64,000 nt of DNA, taken from an uncultured Geobacteraceae bacterium (lineage in GTDB: Bacteria > Desulfobacterota > Desulfuromonadia > Geobacterales > Pseudopelobacteraceae). The stretch's first letter is position 1. The number at the start of each line of letters is the position of its first letter. Made by a program: the position numbers and the translations under genes. The notes under the pieces are model-generated. The model was not told the origin of the DNA. It worked only from the letters and a program-made list of their open reading frames with translations, and searched no databases. Shown here piece after piece: positions 17,532 through 25,908 of this stretch. Location: the NCBI GenBank assembly GCA_903939115.1, contig CAJAFV010000042.1, positions 1-64,000 of the forward strand. Reading direction: 5' to 3'.

Positions 17532-19605
17532 CAAAAACAGATGCAGACAACTGGAACTGATGCTTGAGGTGGCACAGTTTCAAACGACAAACGTCCAGGA
17601 ACTCCTTGATTTTTCATTGGAAAAAGTCCTTGCGCTCACGGAAAGCAGCATCGGTTACATTTACCATTATTACGAAGAAAAACAACAGTTCGTCCTCAAC
17701 ACCTGGTCAAAGGGTGTCATGCCGTCTTGTCGCGTCGCAGAACCACAGACAGTCTACCATCTTGACAAAACCGGCATCTGGGGTGAAGTGGTCAGGCAGC
17801 GCCGCCCGATCATGGTTAACGATTATGCAGTCCCTTCCGATCTTAAAAAAGGGTACCCGGAGGGGCACGTACCGTTATCCCGTTTCCTGAGCATCCCCGT
17901 GTTCGATAAAGATAAGATTGTGGCGGTTGTCGGTGTCGCCAATAAAGTACTCCCCTATGACCAGGCTAATCTGCTGCAATTGACATTGGTTATGGATGGC
18001 GTATGGAAGATCGTCTCCAGGCTCATCATGGAAGAGCATATTTCGCTTGCCGGCCGTGAATGGCAAACTACTTTCGATTCAATCAGCGACAGCATCTCTC
18101 TCATCGATGCCGATCAGAATATTATTCGCTGCAACGAGGCAACAAGCAATTTACTGGGACGCACATATGGCGACATAATAAACCAGCCGTGCTGGAAATT
18201 GTTCCATGACGCCGAGGGACCGATCCAAAATTGTCCTTTTGTCAGAGCAAAACTTTCGCTGCAGTCCGAGACTGCTACTGTAAAGCACGATGACCGCTGG
18301 CTGGAAGTGACGGTAGACCCGCTGCTGTCTGATACAGGCGTTCTGAGTGGTGCCGTCCATATTGTCCGCGACGTCACAGAACGAGTCAGCCTTAATAATT
18401 CAATTCAAGAAATTAATGAACTTTTCAAACTTTTCATGCGCTATTCTCCCATTTACACTTTTATCAAAGAAGTAACCGAAAATGAGAGCTATGTTCTGCA
18501 GTCGAGCGATAATTTTATTGATCTGACCGGGATTTCTGCAACGGATATGGTTGGCAAAACGATGCATCAAATCTTTTCAGCCGATTTTGCCGACAAAATG
18601 GTGGCTGATGACCTTCAGGTAATCAAGGCGCAAAAGGTTTTTCGGCTTGAGGAAGAGATGCAGGGTCATACATATATTACGTACAAGTTCCCGATAGAAA
18701 CATCGAGCGGTCGCAAGTTGCTGGCCGGCTATTCGATTGATATCACCGACTTGAGGCAGGCCGAAGAATCACTCCGCATGGTCCAGACGCAGCTTATGCA
18801 TAACGATAAACTGGCGTCGATAGGGCAGCTTGCTGCCGGAGTGGCGCACGAGATCAACAACCCCATGGGATTTGTCAGCAGTAATATGATAACGCTTGGA
18901 AAATATATCGAAAAATATAATCGCTACATTGATCAGATTGAGGTGGAACTGCGCTCCGGTTCATCTGGACTGCTTCCGGAACCTGTTACGGCTCTGCGGC
19001 AGTCGCTCAAGCTCGATTATGTTATGCGTGATGTCATGGTGCTGGTTGAGGAGAACATTGAGGGCATTGATCGCGTCAAACGAATTGTTCAGGACCTGCA
19101 GACTTTTTCCCGCGCCGATTCCTCCAATATTGGCGCGGCTAATCTGAACAGCTGCATGGACAGCACCATCAATATCGTCAACAACGAGATCAGATATTCG
19201 GCGGAACTTAAGCGTGAATACGGCGATCTGCCTAAAGTTCACTGTAATGTTCAACAGATCAACCAGGTTTTCATGAACCTGCTGATTAACGCCTCTCATG
19301 CCATCAAGTCCAAAGGTGAAGAGATCGGAGAAATCGTTGTCCGTACCTGGTGCGATCAGGATAATGTGTTTACGTCGGTGTCCGATAACGGCTGCGGTAT
19401 TGCGCCTGAAAATCAGAGCAGAATTTTCGATGCCTTTTACACTACAAAAGAAATCGGTAAGGGTACCGGTCTTGGGCTTTCAATTTCATCGAGTATAATC
19501 CGCAAGCACGGCGGGGATATTACGTTGACAAGCGAAACGGGAGTCGGCTCGACGTTTACCGTCAGGTTGCCGCTGAAGCCGCCGCCAGAGGGTGACCCGG
19601 TATGA
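17524..19605 (+). CDS. Cytoplasmic sensor histidine kinase, GAF-PAS-PAS-HisKA-HATPase
   Basis: A 693-residue soluble kinase. Residues about 10-165 form a GAF-like domain (ESSIGYIYHYYEEKQQF, GIWGEVVRQRRPIMVNDY, SIPVFDKDKIVAVVGVANK). Two PAS domains follow (about 175-290 and 300-420), then HisKA with His442 in GVAHEINNPMGF and HATPase with NQVFMNLLINASHAI, SDNGCGIA and FYTTKEIGKGTGLGLS. The kinase core is close to those of the kinases at 13084 and 19602, suggesting duplication inside the operon. It overlaps its neighbours at both ends and has no receiver domain. Confidence 0.93.
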   Translation: MDDKNRCRQLELMLEVAQFQTTNVQELLDFSLEKVLALTESSIGYIYHYYEEKQQFVLNTWSKGVMPSCRVAEPQTVYHLDKTGIWGEVVRQRRPIMVNDYAVPSDLKKGYPEGHVPLSRFLSIPVFDKDKIVAVVGVANKVLPYDQANLLQLTLVMDGVWKIVSRLIMEEHISLAGREWQTTFDSISDSISLIDADQNIIRCNEATSNLLGRTYGDIINQPCWKLFHDAEGPIQNCPFVRAKLSLQSETATVKHDDRWLEVTVDPLLSDTGVLSGAVHIVRDVTERVSLNNSIQEINELFKLFMRYSPIYTFIKEVTENESYVLQSSDNFIDLTGISATDMVGKTMHQIFSADFADKMVADDLQVIKAQKVFRLEEEMQGHTYITYKFPIETSSGRKLLAGYSIDITDLRQAEESLRMVQTQLMHNDKLASIGQLAAGVAHEINNPMGFVSSNMITLGKYIEKYNRYIDQIEVELRSGSSGLLPEPVTALRQSLKLDYVMRDVMVLVEENIEGIDRVKRIVQDLQTFSRADSSNIGAANLNSCMDSTINIVNNEIRYSAELKREYGDLPKVHCNVQQINQVFMNLLINASHAIKSKGEEIGEIVVRTWCDQDNVFTSVSDNGCGIAPENQSRIFDAFYTTKEIGKGTGLGLSISSSIIRKHGGDITLTSETGVGSTFTVRLPLKPPPEGDPV

Positions 19606-20834
19606 GTGCCGCTTTGAATGAACAAGGGGTAAACGCGCTGGTAGAGCGCCTCAACCAGCAGCTGCAATTTACCCAGGAGATTATAAACGCCATCCCCACG
19701 CCGGTATTCTATAAAGATCGCGTTGGGCATTACATCGGCTGTAACCGGGCTTTTGAACAGTTTTTCGGCATGCAGCAACATGAGTTGATCAGTCGCAGTA
19801 TTCGCGGCATGCATCCAATGCAACCTCACGAGCTGCATGATAAAATGGACAAGGAGTGTCTGCATACCAACCAACCATGCTGTTATGAAGCGCGCCTGGC
19901 AAATACCGAAGGGCTTCAGTTTGATGTCATAGTCTCCAAAGCGCCGTATTTGGCCGATAAGGGTAAATCGGGCGGCATTGTCGGTACGTTCACTGACATA
20001 ACCGAGCGCAACAGGAATGAGCTGATGCTGCGGAAGATGCAGGGACAGATCATCCAGCAGGAAAAAATGGCATCCATTGGTCAGATGGCTGCCGGTGTGG
20101 CGCACGAAATAAATAATCCTATGGGTTTCATCACCAGCAACCTGTCGACTTTGGGTAAATATACCGACCGGTTGGATCAGTATATCGCGGCGCTGCTGCA
20201 GTCACTGTACTCCTGCACGTCTCATCCGGATATGGCCGAAATGGACAAGCTGCGTCAGAAGCTGAAAGTCGATTACATCATCAGCGACATTCGTGAACTG
20301 GTTACTGAGAGCCTCGATGGAGCGAATCGTGTCCGGCATATTGTCCAGGACTTAAAGAGCTTTTCACGGGTGGACCAGGCTGAATGCTGCCGCATGAACC
20401 TGAACGAGATGCTCGAAACCACCATCAATATCGCCTGGAATGAATTGAAGTATATCGCCACCCTGGAACGCAATTTCGGAGAAATTCCCGATATTTTATG
20501 CTATCCGCAACAGCTGAATCAGGTGTTTCTCAATCTGCTCATCAATGCGGCCCAGGCCATGGAAAAACAGGGTAACATCGTAGTCAGCACCTGGTCCGAC
20601 AACGATACTGTGTTTGTATCGGTAGCTGATACCGGCAGAGGGATTTCGGAATATGATCAGAAATATATCTTCGATCCTTTCTTTACCACCAAGGAGGTCG
20701 GCAAGGGGACCGGTTTGGGGCTCTCTATTTCTGTCGATATTATTCGCAAACATGGCGGTGAAATTACCGTTAAAAGTGAAGTGGGGGTTGGTTCGATCTT
20801 TACCGTGATACTACCGGTAAAGGTGAAAGTCTGA
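19602..20834 (+). CDS. Cytoplasmic PAS histidine kinase
   Basis: A 410-residue kinase: one PAS domain (about 18-140, IPTPVFYKDRVGHYIGCNRAFEQFFG), the linker LMLRKMQGQIIQQEKMASIGQMAAG, HisKA with His168 in GVAHEINNPMGF, and HATPase with NQVFLNLLINAAQAM, VADTGRGIS and FDPFFTTKEVGKGTGLGLS. The PAS is closely similar to the second PAS of the 1175-residue kinase (AIPNPVYYKDDKGVYLGCNSAF), which points to tandem duplication. Four-base overlap with the preceding kinase gene. Confidence 0.93.
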   Translation: MSAALNEQGVNALVERLNQQLQFTQEIINAIPTPVFYKDRVGHYIGCNRAFEQFFGMQQHELISRSIRGMHPMQPHELHDKMDKECLHTNQPCCYEARLANTEGLQFDVIVSKAPYLADKGKSGGIVGTFTDITERNRNELMLRKMQGQIIQQEKMASIGQMAAGVAHEINNPMGFITSNLSTLGKYTDRLDQYIAALLQSLYSCTSHPDMAEMDKLRQKLKVDYIISDIRELVTESLDGANRVRHIVQDLKSFSRVDQAECCRMNLNEMLETTINIAWNELKYIATLERNFGEIPDILCYPQQLNQVFLNLLINAAQAMEKQGNIVVSTWSDNDTVFVSVADTGRGISEYDQKYIFDPFFTTKEVGKGTGLGLSISVDIIRKHGGEITVKSEVGVGSIFTVILPVKVKV

Positions 20835-20861
20835 TTATTACATCCAGATTGGAGTTAATCT

Positions 20862-21668
20862 ATGAACGCGTATTCCGAGAAGATCAAAATTTTGTGTGTT
20901 GATGATGAACGCAATGTCCTGAGGGCGTTGGAGCGTATTTTTCTGGATGATGACTATGATATTATGCTTGCCGGTTCCGGTGATGAAGGGCTGAAAGTCA
21001 TGGAGGAATCCGGCCCTTTTCAGGTGGTGATTTCTGATTATCGCATGCCGGTCATGAACGGGGTCGAGTTCCTCAAGGGTGTGTACGACCGCTGGCCGGA
21101 AACAGTTCGCATTGTCCTTTCCGGGTATGCCGACGCCAGCGCAATTGTGGATGCGATTAATGAAGGCCATATCTACCGGTTTATCCCCAAGCCATGGAAC
21201 GATGACGAATTGAGAGTTACCATTCAAAACAGTCTGGAACGCTACTTCCTCCTGAAAAAAAACAGCGAACTATTGGATAAACTGAGTGAAGTAAATCTGG
21301 CCCTCGAAGAGAAAATTCAAGATCGTACCGCGCAGCTGGAGCTTCGTCACCGGGCCCTGGAATTTTCACAAACCCTGATGGGTAACCTGCCGGTCGGGGT
21401 CGTAGGCATAGATGCAAACGGTATGATCGCATATTGTAACAGTGTTGCAATGAGACTGTTGAAAGATGTCTGTCGTGACATCTTTGGCGCTGACATTGCC
21501 GCATGTTGCGATGTAACGTTCTGTAATCTGATTGAACAGGTGCGGCGGGACAAAAATATCAAAGTTGACATTACATTAAGCGGAATTCCCTGTCAGATCT
21601 TGGGGCGCACCGTTGACTTCAGTGGTAACGCGGCGGTCGTCCTTGTTTTACTGGAGGTGGGGGCATGA
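20862..21668 (+). CDS. Response regulator with C-terminal PAS-like domain
   Basis: A 268-residue protein. The receiver spans about 9-125, with phosphoacceptor Asp59 (VVISDYRMP), the acidic pair DDE, and the KPW motif near its end (IPKPWNDDELR), a form shared by all the receivers of this operon. A coiled-coil linker (ERYFLLKKNSELLDKLSEVN) leads to a PAS-like segment (about 150-230) with cysteines (CDVTFC). There is no recognisable enzymatic output, so it may act as a phosphorylation-dependent adaptor. It overlaps the next gene by four bases. Confidence 0.88.
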   Translation: MNAYSEKIKILCVDDERNVLRALERIFLDDDYDIMLAGSGDEGLKVMEESGPFQVVISDYRMPVMNGVEFLKGVYDRWPETVRIVLSGYADASAIVDAINEGHIYRFIPKPWNDDELRVTIQNSLERYFLLKKNSELLDKLSEVNLALEEKIQDRTAQLELRHRALEFSQTLMGNLPVGVVGIDANGMIAYCNSVAMRLLKDVCRDIFGADIAACCDVTFCNLIEQVRRDKNIKVDITLSGIPCQILGRTVDFSGNAAVVLVLLEVGA

Positions 21669-22621
21669 GAACCGTTCTGTTCGTTGATGATGAACAATCG
21701 ATCCGTAATTCTATTGAACGCATGTACCTGGAGCGTGATGATGTGCGCTGCCTGTTTGCCGCTTCCGGCCAGGAAGGTCTGGACATTCTGCAACGCGAAG
21801 AGGTCTGGGTGGTCGTTTCTGACTATCTGATGCCGGGCATGCGCGGCATCGAATTTCTTGCCAAGGCTAAAGCTGCGCGGCCTGAAACGGTACGCATAAT
21901 GATGACGGCATACGCCGACATTACGGTCGCTATTGACGCCATAAACAAGAGCGAAGCGTACCGATTCGTCACTAAGCCATGGAACAACAAGGAGCTGATG
22001 GCTACAGTCGATGAAGCACTGATGCGCTATCAGTTGATCCAGTCCCTCGGGGCGGAAGATGAAACCATATACCTCTCGATGGCTCAGAATGTCGAGCTGA
22101 AAGATCATTACACCAAGGGTCACTGCAACAGGGTTGCCGGTTATTCTGTGGCACTTGCCCAGGCGGTCGGGCTTGATGATCAATATATCAATGACATCAA
22201 GCATGGCAGCTGGCTGCATGATTGCGGCAACATCAGTGTTCCGGAAGAGCTACTCAATTCACCCGGAAATTTGTCGAATGATGAACTTGAAACAGTGCAG
22301 CAGCACCCGCTCTGGGGATCTGAAGTTGCCAGGCAGGCCCGTATGCCGGACACAGTCATTAATATCATTCTTTATCATCATGAACGTTTCGACGGGAAGG
22401 GGTACCCTTCGGGACTGGCAGGTGAAAGCATTCCGATTGAAGCGAGAATCGTCGCCATTGCAGATGTGTTTGATGCGCTCTACTCCGACCGCCCGTATCG
22501 CAAGGCGTATGACTATAACCGCTCAATCGAGATCATGCACGAGATGACAGAAACCCATTTCGATCAGAAGCTGATTGAGCTCTTTCTGCCGATTGCTGAA
22601 AAGATGCGCTCTGATGGCTGA
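21665..22621 (+). CDS. Receiver-HD-GYP c-di-GMP phosphodiesterase
   Basis: A 318-residue protein with a receiver (Asp53 in VVVSDYLMPGM, TKPWNNKEL) followed directly by an HD-GYP domain. The catalytic residues are intact: HD in SWLHDCGNISVPEELL, HH in ILYHHERFDGKGYPSGL with the GYP triplet, and ADVFDALYSDRPYR. It should hydrolyse c-di-GMP, opposing the cyclase encoded five kilobases upstream. Overlaps at both ends place it firmly in the operon. Confidence 0.92.
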   Translation: MRTVLFVDDEQSIRNSIERMYLERDDVRCLFAASGQEGLDILQREEVWVVVSDYLMPGMRGIEFLAKAKAARPETVRIMMTAYADITVAIDAINKSEAYRFVTKPWNNKELMATVDEALMRYQLIQSLGAEDETIYLSMAQNVELKDHYTKGHCNRVAGYSVALAQAVGLDDQYINDIKHGSWLHDCGNISVPEELLNSPGNLSNDELETVQQHPLWGSEVARQARMPDTVINIILYHHERFDGKGYPSGLAGESIPIEARIVAIADVFDALYSDRPYRKAYDYNRSIEIMHEMTETHFDQKLIELFLPIAEKMRSDG

Positions 22622-23933
22622 TGATAAGATTCGCATAACCATCTTGCTGGTTGATGATGAGGAAAATATTCTGCGTTCACTGCAGCGTCTCCTTATAGAT
22701 GAGGATTTTGCTATCGAAACCGCTACATCGGGCGAGGCTGCGCTGGAAAAGGTCAAGACACTCGAAAATGTCGGATTAATCGTGTCTGATCAGCGTATGC
22801 CGGGGATGAACGGCGCAGAGTTTCTCGGGCGTTCTCGAGAGTACGCCCCGGACGCCGGACGCATCCTGCTGACTGGATATTCTGATATTAATGCCACCAT
22901 TGACGCAATTAACAAGGGTGGTGCAAGCCGCTATCTTTCCAAACCATGGAACGATGAAGAGTTGATTCAGGTAATTCGCGATGCGGTGCGGCACTATGCG
23001 CTGGTTGCAGAGAACAAACGGCTGAACGGAATCATTGCACAGCAAAATGAAGAACTGCAGGAGTGGAACAACAACCTCAAAGGGAGGGTGTTGCAGCAGA
23101 CGACGGCAATCCGGATGAAAAGTGAGGAGGTTCAGGCCGCTCTTGAGCTGTCACGGATAAGTTTTAACGGCATCATTGAGACGTTATCTACTTTGGTTGA
23201 ACTGCGCGGCAAGCGGACACATCAGCATTCGCGCAATGTTGCGCAGTTGGCGGTAGGCGCTGCCAAAGAGCTGGGTATCAAAGGCGCCGAGCTGGAAAAC
23301 ATCAGAATTGCCTCACTGCTGCATGATATCGGCGAAATCGGCATTCCTGAAAAAATAATTCTTATGGCGCCGGAAGCTATGGATCGCGATGAATTTCAGG
23401 AGTACTGCCTGCATCCGGTGCGGGCGCAGCTGCTGCTGGATCACATCATAGAGCTTCGCTCTGCGGCCCTCCTTATCCGGCATCATCACGAAAATTTTGA
23501 CGGCACCGGTTTTCCGGACAGGATTTCCGGGGACGACATTCCGCTCGGCTCGCGTTTAATTGCTTTTGCCGACCAGATAGATAATGCGGCGATGGAGATT
23601 GATGAAGATGTTGCCGACCGGTCGCTTGCACGTGCCGCTCTTTCTCTCGGAAAGTGTCTTGATCCGTCACTGCTGCAGCACTTCAAAAAATGTGTGCGCA
23701 GCTGCTATGGCTCCATGACGAAGCAGAAACCTGAAGTTACCACCGTGCTGATGGAGTTGCGGCCAAAAGAGCTGCAGCCCGGCATGATTCTGGCGAATGA
23801 TCTGTTCAGTGGTACCGGTCTGCTACTGCTTCATAAGGGCATTACGTTTGACGCGATGCAAATTGCAGCCCTAAAGCGTTACTATACCATCGACCCCTCA
23901 AAAACCGGCGTATTTGTGCTGGTAAAGGTCTAG
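22614..23933 (+). CDS. Receiver-HD-GYP protein with degenerate GYP motif
   Basis: About 439 residues from the ATG at 22614, which overlaps the previous stop by eight bases; a longer start at 22575 lies inside the upstream gene. The receiver has Asp59 (LIVSDQRMPGMNG) and SKPWNDEEL. A coiled coil (NGIIAQQNEELQEWNNNL) joins it to an HD-GYP domain with HD intact (SLLHDIGEIGIPEK) but HHHENFDGTGFPD, so GKGYP is replaced by GTGFP and the later DxFDAL helix is altered (ADQIDNAAM). A C-terminal extension (ELQPGMILANDLFSGTGLLL) resembles the tail common in such proteins. It may be a weak phosphodiesterase or a c-di-GMP sensor. Confidence 0.9.
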   Translation: MADDKIRITILLVDDEENILRSLQRLLIDEDFAIETATSGEAALEKVKTLENVGLIVSDQRMPGMNGAEFLGRSREYAPDAGRILLTGYSDINATIDAINKGGASRYLSKPWNDEELIQVIRDAVRHYALVAENKRLNGIIAQQNEELQEWNNNLKGRVLQQTTAIRMKSEEVQAALELSRISFNGIIETLSTLVELRGKRTHQHSRNVAQLAVGAAKELGIKGAELENIRIASLLHDIGEIGIPEKIILMAPEAMDRDEFQEYCLHPVRAQLLLDHIIELRSAALLIRHHHENFDGTGFPDRISGDDIPLGSRLIAFADQIDNAAMEIDEDVADRSLARAALSLGKCLDPSLLQHFKKCVRSCYGSMTKQKPEVTTVLMELRPKELQPGMILANDLFSGTGLLLLHKGITFDAMQIAALKRYYTIDPSKTGVFVLVKV

Positions 23934-23938
23934 AGCAG

Positions 23939-24592
23939 ATGATCGAATACGATGAGCAGCAGAAGCGAATGGTGCTCAAACTGGTCTACTACGGCCCGGC
24001 ACTCTCCGGTAAAACCACCAATCTCCTGACACTGCACGACCAACTCTCCTTAGATGGCCGTGGAGAACTTATGATGCTCGACACGACTGAAGACAGAACA
24101 ATTTATTTTGATCTGTTGCCGTTTTTCTATGTGGCACCATCGGGTATGAAAATTAAACTTAAGGTCTATACCGTTCCAGGGCAGGTGAGGCACGATGCCA
24201 CTCGCAAGGCGGTTTTACAGCGGGCGGACGGGGTGGTGTTCGTTGCCGATTCGCATACAGCCCAGATGTCTGTCAATTTTGAGAGTTTTGATAATCTGGA
24301 GAAGAACCTGGCGATGGTCGGGCTCGCCATTGAGCAGCTGCCACTGGTGGTACAGTTCAATAAACGCGACCTTCCGGATATCGTGCCGGAAGATGAGATT
24401 CATAGCGCCTGGGGGCCGACCGGACTGCCGATTGTTTTAGCGTCTGCCCTGAAAGGGTGGGGCGTGCTGGATACCTTTCGGGAGATAGTGGGACTGACGT
24501 TTGATGCCGTCAATGCCCGACATGGTCTGACCGACCAGCATGGGATTACGCGGGAAACGTTTCTGGCAGAAATACTCAAGGTACAGCAATGA
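23939..24592 (+). CDS. MglA-like small Ras-family GTPase
   Basis: A 217-residue GTPase related to MglA of Myxococcus and to Arf-like proteins. The P-loop GPALSGKT (residues 19-26), switch region DTTEDRTIYFDLLP, DxxG-equivalent KVYTVPGQVRHDATRK (with VPGQ, as in MglA), and base-specificity NKRD are present. MglA controls polarity of type IV pili and gliding. No MglB-like (roadblock) partner is encoded here. It lies five bases after the HD-GYP gene and overlaps the next kinase by four bases, just upstream of a pilus-type ATPase, which fits a role in positioning or activating pili. Confidence 0.92.
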   Translation: MIEYDEQQKRMVLKLVYYGPALSGKTTNLLTLHDQLSLDGRGELMMLDTTEDRTIYFDLLPFFYVAPSGMKIKLKVYTVPGQVRHDATRKAVLQRADGVVFVADSHTAQMSVNFESFDNLEKNLAMVGLAIEQLPLVVQFNKRDLPDIVPEDEIHSAWGPTGLPIVLASALKGWGVLDTFREIVGLTFDAVNARHGLTDQHGITRETFLAEILKVQQ

Positions 24593-25908
24593 ATACCCGC
24601 AAACATCAGGTTACCTTTGTTGTCGGTGAAGACCGGCGTCTGTCCCAGATCATTTCACGCGCAGAGATCGAGCCGCTGCTGCGCAGTCTGGTCAAGGCCG
24701 GCCCGGTACGGGCGGCGGTGCTTGATGAAGACCAACTGCCGCTCTGCAGCCAGGGTGATGACAGACCTCTGGAACAGCTGCGGGAGATTCGCCACCCGTT
24801 ACTGGTTGAAGGAGAACCGCAGGGAGAGCTGGTGATTGCAGTTGACACCGAAACATGCGGCAGCGCAGAAGCGTTGGCTCTCCTGGCTCGTGATGCGCTG
24901 CAGCTCACGATTACCAACAACCTCAAGCGGATGCTGACGACGGAGATGCATACGACCGTCGTGCAGGAGTCGTACGATCAGCTGGTTGAAACCAATCAAC
25001 AGCTGGTCGCATCTGAAGGTCGCTACCGGGAGTTGGCCAAGTCATTAGAGCTGATGGTGGAAGAGAGGACGGCGGAACTACAAAAAGCCTACAGTCGCAT
25101 GCTGCAGCAGGAAAAACTAGCTGCGGTAGGTGGTCTTGCAGCAGGAATGGCACATGAAATCAACACACCGAATGGTTTTGTCAGAAGCAATCTGGCAACC
25201 TTTTCCCGCTATTTTGAGAGAATGAAGGATGCACTGTACCACTGCCAACTGCTGGTTGCTCAAAATGTCCCTCTTGACGAATTGCGTGTGAAGATGGCGC
25301 TGCACCGGAAGGAGTTAAAGCTTGACTATATTATTTCGGATACTGCTGAACTTCTTGAACAGTCAATTGATGGAACAGAGCGCATAGCCCGCATTGTAGC
25401 CGATCTTAAGAGTTTCTCCCATGTGGACGAAAGCGGTGATTCTGACTGCGATCTGAACAGTGAACTGGAGCGTACTCTGACGGTAATAGCGTCGCAGCTT
25501 CCTTCGGGGGCTTCTTTTGTGCGGGATTTTAGGCCACTGCCGCTGTTCGGGTGCAATCCCGCTCTTCTCTCGCAAGCGTTTTTAAATATTATCCAAAACG
25601 CACTCCTCTCCCGTGACAAAGCCCTCGAAGTTACTGTCTCAAGTAAACTTGAAGACGATGCCATTGTCATCCGTATTGCAGACAATGGCTCTGGTATTCC
25701 GGCACACAACCTGACACGTGTTTTTGAACCATTTTTTACGACGCGTGACGTTGGCCGAGGTACCGGCATGGGACTAACGGTGGCTCGTGAAATAGTCAGG
25801 GGGGCTGGTGGCACTATCGAGATCGATTCTCACGATGGTTCCGGAACAACTGTGACCATACGGTTGCCGTATAAACAGATGGCTACAGACGGAGTAAATC
25901 ATGAGTAA
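24589..25908 (+). CDS. Cytoplasmic histidine kinase with atypical N-terminal sensor
   Basis: A 439-residue kinase. Residues 1-125 form an alpha/beta domain (IEPLLRSLVKAGPVRAAVLDEDQLPL..EGEPQGELVIAVD) that may be GAF- or PocR-like but is not confidently assigned. A coiled coil (about 125-175, YRELAKSLELMVEERTAELQ) leads to HisKA with His189 (GMAHEINTPNGF) and HATPase with SQAFLNIIQNALLS, IADNGSGIP and FEPFFTTRDVGRGTGMGLT. It diverges from the other three kinases of the operon, so it is probably not a recent duplicate. It sits between the MglA gene and the receiver-ATPase fusion, overlapping both. Confidence 0.9.
   Translation: MNTRKHQVTFVVGEDRRLSQIISRAEIEPLLRSLVKAGPVRAAVLDEDQLPLCSQGDDRPLEQLREIRHPLLVEGEPQGELVIAVDTETCGSAEALALLARDALQLTITNNLKRMLTTEMHTTVVQESYDQLVETNQQLVASEGRYRELAKSLELMVEERTAELQKAYSRMLQQEKLAAVGGLAAGMAHEINTPNGFVRSNLATFSRYFERMKDALYHCQLLVAQNVPLDELRVKMALHRKELKLDYIISDTAELLEQSIDGTERIARIVADLKSFSHVDESGDSDCDLNSELERTLTVIASQLPSGASFVRDFRPLPLFGCNPALLSQAFLNIIQNALLSRDKALEVTVSSKLEDDAIVIRIADNGSGIPAHNLTRVFEPFFTTRDVGRGTGMGLTVAREIVRGAGGTIEIDSHDGSGTTVTIRLPYKQMATDGVNHE

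Noticed and set aside
25326..25814. 162-residue minus-strand frame inside the kinase gene at 24589
   Set aside because: It is the reverse shadow of a clear HisKA/HATPase coding sequence and has Ser/Arg-rich non-protein-like composition.
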